Shown here piece after piece: positions 16,489 through 23,729 of a stretch of DNA of 30,171 nucleotides (the stretch's first letter is position 1; every line of letters starts with the position of its first letter). The stretch spans positions 1 to 30,171 of the forward strand of contig JBNLGG010000052.1 in the NCBI GenBank assembly GCA_050305935.1. Reading direction: 5' to 3'. A program made the position numbers and the translations under genes. Origin of the DNA: CAJXNP01 sp050305935 (GTDB taxonomy: Bacteria; Bacteroidota; Bacteroidia; Cytophagales; Cyclobacteriaceae). The notes under the pieces were generated by a model. That model worked only from the letters and a program-made list of their open reading frames with translations. It was not told the origin of the DNA and did not search any database.

Positions 16489-17433
16489 ATGAAAATAATG
16501 AATGTGAGATTGAACAGAATCGCCCTGCCACTTTTTGTAATTGTTCTGAGTATAAGTTTAAACTCTTGTCTCGATGATTCCGGTAATTCCGAACCGGTTG
16601 ATGTCCAGGTATTAAACGACCAGATTGCAGAATTCGAGGCTTATTTCAAAGACAATTCCATAAACGCTACAAAGATTGGCGATGGATATTATCAGGTGGT
16701 TGTCAACGAAGGCACGGGTGAAAAAATTAAAGGGGGTGAGATTGTTGAACTAAAGTATGTCGTAAGGAAATTTGACACGGATCAAGTCATTTTTTTTGAT
16801 TCCTCCTATGTATTGATCCCCAATAACGGTTTCTACGTGCCAAACATTGTCGGCAATGTCACAAGCTTGAATTATGCAAACACGCTGTTAAAGGAATTTG
16901 GAAAATCAGATTTTTACCTGGCATCGACCTACTTGTTCGGTTCTTCCAGTGGCACTTTCAACAATGTGGCCATAGCTGCCAATCAGATGATCAAGGCAAA
17001 TTATGAAATCGTTGACATTAGAACCACAGAAGAACAAAAGGAATTTGAAAACAATCTCCTGCTTGAAAAATTGACAGAACTTGAGTTAACTGCTGAACCG
17101 ACAGAAACAGGTTTATTCACTATCGTTGTCGAAGAGGGAACTGGTGTTGAGCAGGTTGCCAGCGCTAGTAAAATAAACATCGACTATAAAGGGACATTCT
17201 TAAACGGAACAGAATTTGACAGTGGAACCGGCAAAGAATTCGTATTAAGCAATCTTATTGAAGGTTGGAAACAAGGGTTAAAAGACCAAAAAGCTGGTGC
17301 AAAGCTCATTCTGCTGATTCCATCCCATCTCGCCTACGGACCAAAAGGCGTTATTTCACAGGGGAAAGTAAGCATTCCATCCTTCGAGCCGCTCAAATTT
17401 GACATTACCCTGAATAGTTTTGAAAATCTCTAA
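16489..17433 (+). CDS. Lipoprotein with two FKBP-type peptidyl-prolyl isomerase domains
   Basis: A lipoprotein signal ends SISLNSC (Cys27). Residues about 60-178 form a degenerate FKBP-like domain (YQVVVNEGTGEKIKGGEIVE) lacking the usual FD..YGRD/GW core. Residues about 205-312 form a recognisable FKBP domain with GTFLNGTEFDSG, the LIEGWKQGLKDQKAGAKLIL core (conserved Trp260), and LAYGPKG. It would fold exported proteins at the inner face of the outer membrane. It follows the TPR/barrel pair by 86 bp, including an A-tract and a small hairpin, so it may have its own promoter. Lipoprotein FKBPs are known in Bacteroidota near gliding and secretion genes (for example GldI), but I see no specific link here. 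Confidence 0.88.
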   Translation: MKIMNVRLNRIALPLFVIVLSISLNSCLDDSGNSEPVDVQVLNDQIAEFEAYFKDNSINATKIGDGYYQVVVNEGTGEKIKGGEIVELKYVVRKFDTDQVIFFDSSYVLIPNNGFYVPNIVGNVTSLNYANTLLKEFGKSDFYLASTYLFGSSSGTFNNVAIAANQMIKANYEIVDIRTTEEQKEFENNLLLEKLTELELTAEPTETGLFTIVVEEGTGVEQVASASKINIDYKGTFLNGTEFDSGTGKEFVLSNLIEGWKQGLKDQKAGAKLILLIPSHLAYGPKGVISQGKVSIPSFEPLKFDITLNSFENL

Positions 17434-17440
17434 GGATAAG

Positions 17441-17476
17441 AAAAGCTGTCCTCTTGAATAAAGGGCAGCTTTTTTT
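17441..17476. terminator. Bidirectional terminator between convergent genes
   Basis: AAAAGCTGTCC (17441-17451) pairs with GGGCAGCTTTT (17463-17473) in an 11-bp stem with one G-T pair and an 11-nt loop. It is followed by a T-run on the plus strand and preceded by an A-run for the minus strand. It starts 7 bp after the FKBP stop and overlaps the stop of the convergent fusion gene. Confidence 0.8.
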
Positions 17477-20024
17477 ATACCGCTTCTTTGTACTCGTTTA
17501 ACTGGCGCTTTAGCTCCCTCCCCCACACCTCATACCCAAGTTCATTGAGATGCAGCATATCATCACTAAACAGGTCCGCTCGGGGCGCTCCTTCCCGGGT
17601 TAGCATGTAATCAAAAACTTCCACCCATTTAGCGTTTGGATATCTGTTTACCAGCTCTTTTAACAAGGAATTTGTCCGTTTAATTTTTGGCAATAGATAT
17701 TCCCTGATTGGGCTTGGCTTAATCGAAATAATAGTAATGTCAGCCCCGGGATTCAACCTTTTTATTTTTGTCATTAATTTCTCCAGGGTATCAGCGATTT
17801 CTTCCGGCTTTTGGCCGCGGCTAAGATCATTATCGCCGCCGTACAGCACAAAGGATGAAGGCCTGAAGTCACTGAATAAAAAATCAAAATAATGGAGACA
17901 CAGTTTATAAGAAGATCCCCCAAATCCTAAATTAATCGCTTTGCGACCTTCAAATTCTTTTTCCAGGGATTCCCAGAGCCTAATGGTGCTACTTCCATAA
18001 AATACCGTAAAATTGTCTTCGGGCAAAGAAGACAAGCGCTGTTTCAACGCCTTTACTTCCTCTTCAAATAACATTTGCGCGCTGTTTTCGCTGGCGGTAT
18101 CATCAATCAAACTTCTTATTTCTCGCCGGTATTCTTCCTCAAACCTCCTTAAAAATTTCTTCACATCCACCACGCCGTACTCGGCCATTTTTTCGCTAAG
18201 CTTAAAAGGCTTATTTACCCGGCAAGCATACTTATACTCTGAAATGCGTTTATCAAAGTTTGCCATCACCACCGGAACGATGTAGGGTTCCTTCTCTAAC
18301 TTCTTAATTACTTTAAACATCCCTGATTTGAAATGACCAGGTGATTGTTGGCTGTTAAAGGAGGCTCCTTCGGGACTGACGATAATATTTCTTCCTTCGG
18401 CCAAGGTTTTCCTAAATGTGTCGAAAAACCACTGATGGCGCAGTATTTTCTGCTCTTCGGTTTCCGCTAACTGGTCGGAATCTTTGGTTTTGACTTCGAT
18501 AAAACCCAGCTTGCTGTAATAGTTTTCATGACCAAATTCGTCAGACTTGCCTATTCTTACCACCCGCTGGGCTTGTGATCCGTACTGCTCGTAGATGAGT
18601 GAACTAATGAAATGTGAGTCCAGGGTTATCTGAAACTGATTTGGCAGGGTGTAGTATGGATCATTCAACAAATGATTGTAGATAAAGACACATCCCCCCT
18701 TTTTTGGAAGGTTTTCAGTGCCTTCTATGTGGATTGACGGAATTGAAAATGCCCTTTCGCTGGCCTCAATGCATGCTTGATTAATTTCATCCGGTGTCAT
18801 TCTTTCCGCGGTCTCGGCCACAGAACTGTAAATATCTTTTAGGGCAGAATAAAAATCAGACTCTTTTTGTGTTTTCGGCAAATTGTCCAGGCATAGCGAA
18901 GCAAGGTTCTTTTCTGAACCACTGCCGGTCAACTCCACCTGATGCAAAAGGTCAATGGCATATGGGATTGTCTCTTTATCGTCTAACAATACCGGTACCT
19001 GATGAAGTGGCGACAGAATGGATATCTTCGTATTGTTGCTGTTGATCAGGGTTTTGGCAACAAGTATTTCCTGGTCAAACTGCGTAGCAATAAGGCGGGT
19101 CCGTACAGCCCGCAGCTGGTTATTGATCAGCCAAAGGATGCGTTGTTGGTACCGCAATGCTACGTCCTTGTTCTCCTCACACTTCTTTTCAATTGCTTTG
19201 CCGGGAATTTGCAAAATAACCGCTTCCTGGGTAACAAAAGAACTCATTGCACTTTCTACTGCCAATAATGTAGAGGTGCTGATAAGATAACCGGGTGTTG
19301 AAAGGGCTCGGAATGCCACATTAAGGTGCTGGTTGCTCTCCAGGCTAAAATTTGACCTGGAATACTGCACCTCACCGGATTCAAGTATGAATATGCCGTC
19401 CTTTTTCTCACCTTGTCCTATGATAATTTCGTTTGCCAGGTACTTTCTACGCCTCATCTGACTGGCAAAAAAGAAAAGTTCCTGTTCCTCAAAAACTTCA
19501 AAAAAAGGAGAGTCCATAAGGTGGTGAATAAGTTCTTCTGTTTCTTTGAAATCATCCGGCATGTGCCCTTTAGATGGTTGATTTTCCTCCAATACCTGTA
19601 GCGTTACCGAGGTGTTAGCGAAAAGCTCACTCGTGTCCTCTACAAATCGATGGGATTGCTCATTTAAGAATTTAAAGAATTCAATAGCAATATTCCGGTG
19701 ATCAGTCAGAAAGGATTGTAGTGCCTTCGTTTCTACTTTTAGTAACCTGGCACTATCAGAGGCTACCCGGGCAGTGGTCTCATTGCGAAAGGGCGCTATG
19801 AATGCATCCAATCCAATCGGGCCGAACATTGAGTGGCTTTTTCCAGCCAATATCTCCTTTTCCTGCATGGGAATGGACTGATAAAAGTGGACCGCACCTT
19901 CGAGGAGAAAATAAAAGTGATCTACCTTGCTGAATTGCTTCTTAAGCACTTCGCCCTGATGGCATATTACTTCTTCAAAAGGAACTTTTATTTTATCCAG
20001 CGGATAAGGCAGGTTTTTAATCAT
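17475..20024 (-). CDS. Fusion: two cNMP-binding-like domains, PlsC-like acyltransferase, SGNH hydrolase
   Basis: This is an 849-residue soluble-looking chain with four domains. Residues about 10-125 and 175-300 are cyclic-nucleotide-binding-like (FYFLLEGAVHFYQ; GIFILESGEVQYS). Residues about 425-610 are acyltransferase-like: IYNHLLNDP (His451, Asp455), IIVSPEGASFN (551-553 PEG) and FKSGMFKVIKKLEKEPYIVP followed by VVM. Residues about 670-845 are an SGNH/GDSL hydrolase: FYGSSTIRLWESL (candidate nucleophile Ser679), INLGFGGSS, LYGGDNDLSRG (Asn732), and DDMLHLNELGYEVWG (Asp822, His825). One enzyme could thus remove and add acyl chains on a lipid, gated by a small ligand (inference). The phosphate-binding cassettes are atypical: Pro replaces the ribose-binding Glu in the first, and the second lacks the Arg. 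The acyltransferase H-box is one residue short (H-x3-D, not H-x4-D). No signal peptide or clear membrane helix is seen. Confidence 0.9.
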   Translation of the reverse strand: MIKNLPYPLDKIKVPFEEVICHQGEVLKKQFSKVDHFYFLLEGAVHFYQSIPMQEKEILAGKSHSMFGPIGLDAFIAPFRNETTARVASDSARLLKVETKALQSFLTDHRNIAIEFFKFLNEQSHRFVEDTSELFANTSVTLQVLEENQPSKGHMPDDFKETEELIHHLMDSPFFEVFEEQELFFFASQMRRRKYLANEIIIGQGEKKDGIFILESGEVQYSRSNFSLESNQHLNVAFRALSTPGYLISTSTLLAVESAMSSFVTQEAVILQIPGKAIEKKCEENKDVALRYQQRILWLINNQLRAVRTRLIATQFDQEILVAKTLINSNNTKISILSPLHQVPVLLDDKETIPYAIDLLHQVELTGSGSEKNLASLCLDNLPKTQKESDFYSALKDIYSSVAETAERMTPDEINQACIEASERAFSIPSIHIEGTENLPKKGGCVFIYNHLLNDPYYTLPNQFQITLDSHFISSLIYEQYGSQAQRVVRIGKSDEFGHENYYSKLGFIEVKTKDSDQLAETEEQKILRHQWFFDTFRKTLAEGRNIIVSPEGASFNSQQSPGHFKSGMFKVIKKLEKEPYIVPVVMANFDKRISEYKYACRVNKPFKLSEKMAEYGVVDVKKFLRRFEEEYRREIRSLIDDTASENSAQMLFEEEVKALKQRLSSLPEDNFTVFYGSSTIRLWESLEKEFEGRKAINLGFGGSSYKLCLHYFDFLFSDFRPSSFVLYGGDNDLSRGQKPEEIADTLEKLMTKIKRLNPGADITIISIKPSPIREYLLPKIKRTNSLLKELVNRYPNAKWVEVFDYMLTREGAPRADLFSDDMLHLNELGYEVWGRELKRQLNEYKEAV

Positions 20025-20043
20025 TCTTTAAAAGTTAAATTGC

Positions 20044-20121
20044 AACAAACACAACAGCAGTTTGTTTTTTTTATGTAATTATGGGATTAATTGCATAAAA
20101 ACAAAAATTACAGCAAAAATA
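20044..20121 (-). promoter_or_regulatory. Candidate promoter and leader inverted repeat of the fusion gene
   Basis: On the minus strand TATTTTTG (20121 to 20114) matches the Bacteroidota -7 consensus TAnnTTTG exactly. A TTTG lies about 23 bp further upstream, somewhat far for the -33 box. Transcription from here would give a leader of roughly 80 nt. That leader contains a 7-bp inverted repeat, AACAAAC/GTTTGTT (20044-20050, 20060-20066), about 20 bp before the start codon, a possible operator or RNA hairpin. Confidence 0.35.
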
Positions 20122-20217
20122 CATCTGTTTTTATACAAAAATTACAAATCGTTTTTGAAAAACAATGAAGTACAACCCTTTTCATGGGTATTGGGTCATA
20201 CATAAAAACTCAATGAA

Positions 20218-20691
20218 ATGAAAAATCTATTCGTTTTGCTATTATTGGCTGCTTTGGGGTGTGCACAGGAAGACCCAACTGGCAATAACCCATCCCAACA
20301 AAACTCGCTGGTAAAAAACCAAAACCGGTACGAAAATACTGCAACAGCCATGCAATCAAATGATCTGGACGGGTCAGATGCATTTGAGTTAAAAAAAGCC
20401 TGGCTCAATGAATGGAATCTTTACATCATTGTTTCTTACTCGGGAGGGTGTAAAACACATGAATTCGAATTAATATGGCCGGAAGTCATTACAATGATTT
20501 ATCCGCCTTCCTTTGACACATATTTGCTGCACAACTCAAATGACGACATGTGCGAGGCTTACCTGACAGATACGCTGGTATTTGACCTTTCAGAAAACAA
20601 CTTAATCCTGGATATTGAAACCCTACAAGCTACAGACCTGGGTATTGTAAATGGAAGCGACCCTAACGAGGTAGTGTACCCAAATCATTAG
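20218..20691 (+). CDS. Small lipoprotein, unknown function
   Basis: The 157-residue protein has a lipoprotein signal MKNLFVLLLLAALGC (Cys15). The mature part has two further cysteines, in YSGGCKTHEFELIW and NSNDDMCEAYLTD, likely a disulfide pair, followed by LVFDLSENNLILDIE. I recall similar GGC-x-x-H-x-F-x-L-x-W proteins in Bacteroidota but know of no function. Its gene stands alone between oppositely oriented genes. An overlapping ATG at 20213 leads only to a stop, so the ATG at 20218 is the start. Confidence 0.8.
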   Translation: MKNLFVLLLLAALGCAQEDPTGNNPSQQNSLVKNQNRYENTATAMQSNDLDGSDAFELKKAWLNEWNLYIIVSYSGGCKTHEFELIWPEVITMIYPPSFDTYLLHNSNDDMCEAYLTDTLVFDLSENNLILDIETLQATDLGIVNGSDPNEVVYPNH

Positions 20692-20789
20692 CCTGCGCAC
20701 ATTTGAATGAATCCTGCATTTTAATAACATACGTGGGGGAACTATTTTACGCCACTGACCAACTTACCATTTTCATTAATAGCCCGCCT

Positions 20790-21206
20790 CTAATGAAAAT
20801 TTAGCACAGCCAAAATGACAATGGTAAGCGACACCAATAGGGCAATCCTGCTTAATATGGGTAAACTCTTCATCTGTAGGACATCGCCTTTTTTCACTTT
20901 TTTCATCTTAGCACTCATAATTCCCAATAACGCTCCCAGCGCTAAAACAAGAACCAGCTTGCCAATCATCAAAGGCATTGTCCCCAAGGATTTCCAATGT
21001 GGTGTCATCAGGTATCCTCCGGAAAGCACCAGTACTACTAACCCGGTCTGGCCCATTTTACTTAGCGATGAAGACTTCATCATAAAACTTTGGCCTTCCT
21101 CCTTTTGCATTTTTGAGGCCGCCGTACCAAGAAACAGAAATCCAAGACTGGTTCCAAGGCCCATGGCAAGCCCTATAAAGTGCACTATTAACATTGCGTC
21201 TCTCAT
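20790..21206 (-). CDS. Small four-helix membrane protein
   Basis: The 138-residue protein has four hydrophobic segments at about 4-27, 53-66, 78-97 and 113-134, with a basic loop MSAKMKKVKKGDV between helices 3 and 4. The first helix holds a His (IVHFIGLAMGLGTSLGF), as in DUF2269-like and copper-resistance-D-like membrane proteins, but I cannot fix the family. A 10-bp inverted repeat (20769-20778 with 20791-20800) overlaps its 3' end without a clear T-run, so it is at best a weak terminator. Confidence 0.75.
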   Translation of the reverse strand: MRDAMLIVHFIGLAMGLGTSLGFLFLGTAASKMQKEEGQSFMMKSSSLSKMGQTGLVVLVLSGGYLMTPHWKSLGTMPLMIGKLVLVLALGALLGIMSAKMKKVKKGDVLQMKSLPILSRIALLVSLTIVILAVLNFH

Positions 21207-21362
21207 GATGTGTAATTTTTATCCAGATAATTAAAAGCCAATAATACTAAAATATCCCGTGTAACAGAATGAATTATCTTTTTGAAGGCATTATTATCCT
21301 ATTATGGCATTTGCATTCGGAGATCGGATTGGATGTGCTTCTAAAAAAAGATGATGTGCCCT

Positions 21363-21875
21363 TTACTTCAATTCAAGTTTGCGATAGTTAAACTTCACTT
21401 CTTCTATCTCTTCTCCATTTTGAATTCGAACATACATATTCATTTCACTGTCACCTACACGCTCGATGGTAAAGCCGTCAAAAAACACTTTGCCCTCTTC
21501 TACTTTGACCAGCCGAAAGTCCACCGTTTTATCCTTTTCTTCCCAGCCTGTAAGATTGGAATTAAAATGCTTTAGTCGTAAAATAAGCGTCCCGTTCTCC
21601 TCCGCTATTGTTTCAAGCTCATAAAACTGCAACATCCCGTCTGCTACCAATTTAAATGACCCCATCATTGAACCACCCAGCGGCGGGCTCCACAGTTCCT
21701 CCACAATTCCATTAAACGCCTCGCCTCTCCAGTGACCTGCCAGCCAGCTAACGGAGCTTAAATCGGCTTGTGGCGAAGTGCCAGTATCAGTAAACGAAAG
21801 TGTGTTTTCAAACTGTGTTTGTGAAAATGCGGCAGAAGAAATTATGAGTAAGCCAATGAGAAAGATTGTTTTCAT
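21363..21875 (-). CDS. Secreted DUF6265-type protein
   Basis: From the ATG at 21875 the protein has 170 residues and starts with a clean signal peptide, MKTIFLIGLLIISSAAFSQ. The frame is open 15 codons upstream, but that extension would bury the signal, so I reject it. The mature part carries SWLAGHWRGEAFNGIVEELW and PPLGGSMMGSFKLVADGMLQ, then RLKHFNSNLTGWEEKD, which I recognise as the DUF6265 beta-barrel (lipocalin-like) pattern. The function is unknown. It should be periplasmic and stands as a single gene. Confidence 0.85.
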   Translation of the reverse strand: MKTIFLIGLLIISSAAFSQTQFENTLSFTDTGTSPQADLSSVSWLAGHWRGEAFNGIVEELWSPPLGGSMMGSFKLVADGMLQFYELETIAEENGTLILRLKHFNSNLTGWEEKDKTVDFRLVKVEEGKVFFDGFTIERVGDSEMNMYVRIQNGEEIEEVKFNYRKLELK

Positions 21876-21984
21876 GAATAGATTTTTATGAAATTTACTG
21901 ACTTTAATCAACACCCCCATTTCTTTTAAAACAAATCTCTTTTCGGTTAGTGTGTTTTACTAGGCTAGTAAATATGTTGCATGT

Positions 21985-22416
21985 TTACCAAAAATCAAGC
22001 AAGCGCACATCGAAAATCAGGAGTGCATTGGGAGGAATCTTATTACCTGACCCTTTCTTTCCCCAGGCTAGCTCAGGCGGTACAAAAAGCCTATACCTGC
22101 TTCCCTTTTTCATGAGCAATATTCCCTCCTGATATCCTTCAATCAATTCTTCCAGGGGCACTTCATCCGGTTTATTGTCTTTAAAAGTATCTTCTATTAC
22201 CTTGCCGTTTTGTAAGATGCAGCGTTGATGGACGATGACGTTACATCCTTCGAAGGGATGACCTCCCGGCCCCTCCTCTAACACCTGGTATTGCAAGCCT
22301 GAAGAGGTTTCAATCACCCCGGCTTTCATCCGGTTTTTTTCCAGAAAATCTTCGGCTGCTTTACGGTTATTTCCGGCAGAACCTTTGTTTCTTTCACGCT
22401 TTTCCCTTTTTGCCAT
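21985..22416 (-). CDS. Cytosolic FKBP-type peptidyl-prolyl isomerase
   Basis: From the ATG at 22416 (a TTG two codons earlier is the alternative) the protein has 143 residues. A basic N-terminus (MAKREKRERNKGSAGN) and a short helix AAEDFLEKNRMKAGVIETSS resemble the linker of FkpA/Mip proteins. The FKBP domain has GLQYQVLEEGPGGHPF, LIEGYQEGILLMKKGSRYRL (Tyr in place of the usual Trp), and PPELAWGKKGSGNKIPPNAL followed by LIFDVRLLDF. There is no signal peptide, unlike the double-domain FKBP at 16.5 kb, so this copy should act in the cytosol. Confidence 0.9.
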   Translation of the reverse strand: MAKREKRERNKGSAGNNRKAAEDFLEKNRMKAGVIETSSGLQYQVLEEGPGGHPFEGCNVIVHQRCILQNGKVIEDTFKDNKPDEVPLEELIEGYQEGILLMKKGSRYRLFVPPELAWGKKGSGNKIPPNALLIFDVRLLDFW

Positions 22417-22488
22417 GTACAAATAAAAGTGAAAAGGAAGGATTGTTACAAACCAATGAATCGAAAAGTTCCGCTAAAGATCTGTGAC

Positions 22489-23265
22489 CTACACCACCGC
22501 AACGTTGTCCCAGGCGAGTTTAATTCCAAAATAGCGCTCAAGGTATTCTTCAAACTTGTCTTCATCAAAGCTAATTTCATAGACTGATTCACCTGCCGTA
22601 ATTTTGATCTGCTCGTCATTTAAAGTGATACGGCCATTTTTCGTTGGGATAGAAATAACCTTCTTTTGAGTGAAATGAGATGCATCGCTTGTTTGCTGAT
22701 ACTCACATCGTTCCTTAAATTCACTAAGGTTTCGTGCTTTAACGGTGAAAATATATTGAGGTATTAACTCGCCGTGATCCAAAACACTGATCCTGATGTA
22801 ATTATCATCATATTTATCAAAATTAAATATACCGTGAGCATCTTCTATTTGCTGTTCAAACACAATTGGCAGCGGATCCAGAGAGAACATACCAAACCCC
22901 ACATCGACCAAGTAGTCCTTTCCGTCCAGTGAAGCAATGATCGCCATGTGATCATACTCTTCACTATACTCGCCATTCTCTGAACATACCCTTGCAGAAA
23001 TGAGCTTTACTTTATACCCTGAATTCTTTAACAAATAGTAAAACAGGCCATTTAGCTCATAGCAAAATCCGCCTCGCCCTTCTTCAACAATTTTTTCATA
23101 AAACCAATCGTAGTCGAGATGGATCTTCCGCCCGTAATGAATATCGAGGTTTTCGAAGGGAATGGAATACAAATGCTTTGACTGAAGTTTTATTAATGTT
23201 GAAAGATTTGGATTTGGTTTTTCTGTAAAACCAATTCTTTGCAAATACTTGGATATGTTTATCAA
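22489..23265 (-). CDS. nat: Arylamine N-acetyltransferase
   Basis: NAT moves an acetyl group from acetyl-CoA to arylamines, hydrazines or related amines through a cysteine intermediate. The catalytic triad is intact: Cys68 in GRGGFCYELNGLF, His106 in YDHMAII, Asp121 in LVDVGFG. The N-terminal HLYSIPFENLDIHYG is also typical. At 258 residues the length is normal. No ATG is available near the 5' end: an in-frame TAG lies eight codons before the TTG at 23265, and the next Met is at position 107. TTG is therefore the likely start, which suggests weak translation. Confidence 0.93.
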   Translation of the reverse strand: MINISKYLQRIGFTEKPNPNLSTLIKLQSKHLYSIPFENLDIHYGRKIHLDYDWFYEKIVEEGRGGFCYELNGLFYYLLKNSGYKVKLISARVCSENGEYSEEYDHMAIIASLDGKDYLVDVGFGMFSLDPLPIVFEQQIEDAHGIFNFDKYDDNYIRISVLDHGELIPQYIFTVKARNLSEFKERCEYQQTSDASHFTQKKVISIPTKNGRITLNDEQIKITAGESVYEISFDEDKFEEYLERYFGIKLAWDNVAVV

Positions 23266-23468
23266 CTCGTTAAAAAATTGGTGCTACTGTGATAACGGAT
23301 AAATTGAACCTAAGTGTTTGAAAAAGAGGTTTTTTATTTCCGATTTCAGCTATTTCAACCCCAATATTTTTTTTCAAAAAAAATCAGTCAAAACTTAAAG
23401 TCGATTATCTAAAACCAACCAATGAAGACAGACCATTAGATCAATTGTAAATATTAAATTAATTTCTG

Positions 23469-23729
23469 TTGATTAAACAAACCATGACTTATTGTTTCAG
23501 CCTGGCAACCTGCGGATTGACGGTGACGGTGGTGGGATTGATCAGGGAAAATTACGGTTATGAAGATCGTATAGACAAAATATTTAACATGTACTACAGA
23601 GCAACTTCTTCTTCTCAAGGTGCTGGACTCGGATTGTTTATCGTAAAAGAATTGATGCCACTGCCTGGAAGCGAATCCGGATTAACTTCAAAAGTGGACG
23701 AAGGGACCACCTTTACATTGATATTATAA
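23469..23729 (+). pseudogene. Remnant of a sensor histidine kinase ATPase domain
   Basis: The 86-codon frame opens with a TTG (first ATG at 23484) and has no signal or complete domain. Its second half reads DKIFNMYYRATSSSQGAGLG, then LFIVKE and SKVDEGTTFTLIL. These are the F and G2 boxes and last strand of a histidine-kinase ATPase domain, in which IF.MFYRA and G.GLGL.IV are hallmarks. The region before it, LTVTVVGLIRENYGYEDR, looks like a damaged G1 box (VxDNGxGI) that has lost the DNG residues. The dimerisation helix with His, the N box and any sensor domain are absent. It overlaps the end of the next minus-strand gene by 6 bp. I read it as a decayed C-terminal fragment. Confidence 0.6.

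Noticed and set aside
20769..20800. 10-bp inverted repeat as a terminator of the membrane-protein gene
   Set aside because: The stem is A/T-rich and no T-run follows on the minus strand, so termination is unlikely to be strong.
20815..21234. Plus-strand 139-residue frame opposite the small membrane protein
   Set aside because: The minus-strand frame has four clean membrane helices and a normal start; the plus frame is its mirror.
21876..21920. Upstream extension of the DUF6265 gene
   Set aside because: It would place 15 residues before a clean signal peptide and destroy its function.
23367..23383. Eight T followed by C and eight A as a hairpin
   Set aside because: A homopolymer pair with a one-base loop cannot form a stable hairpin and is expected by chance in A+T-rich DNA.
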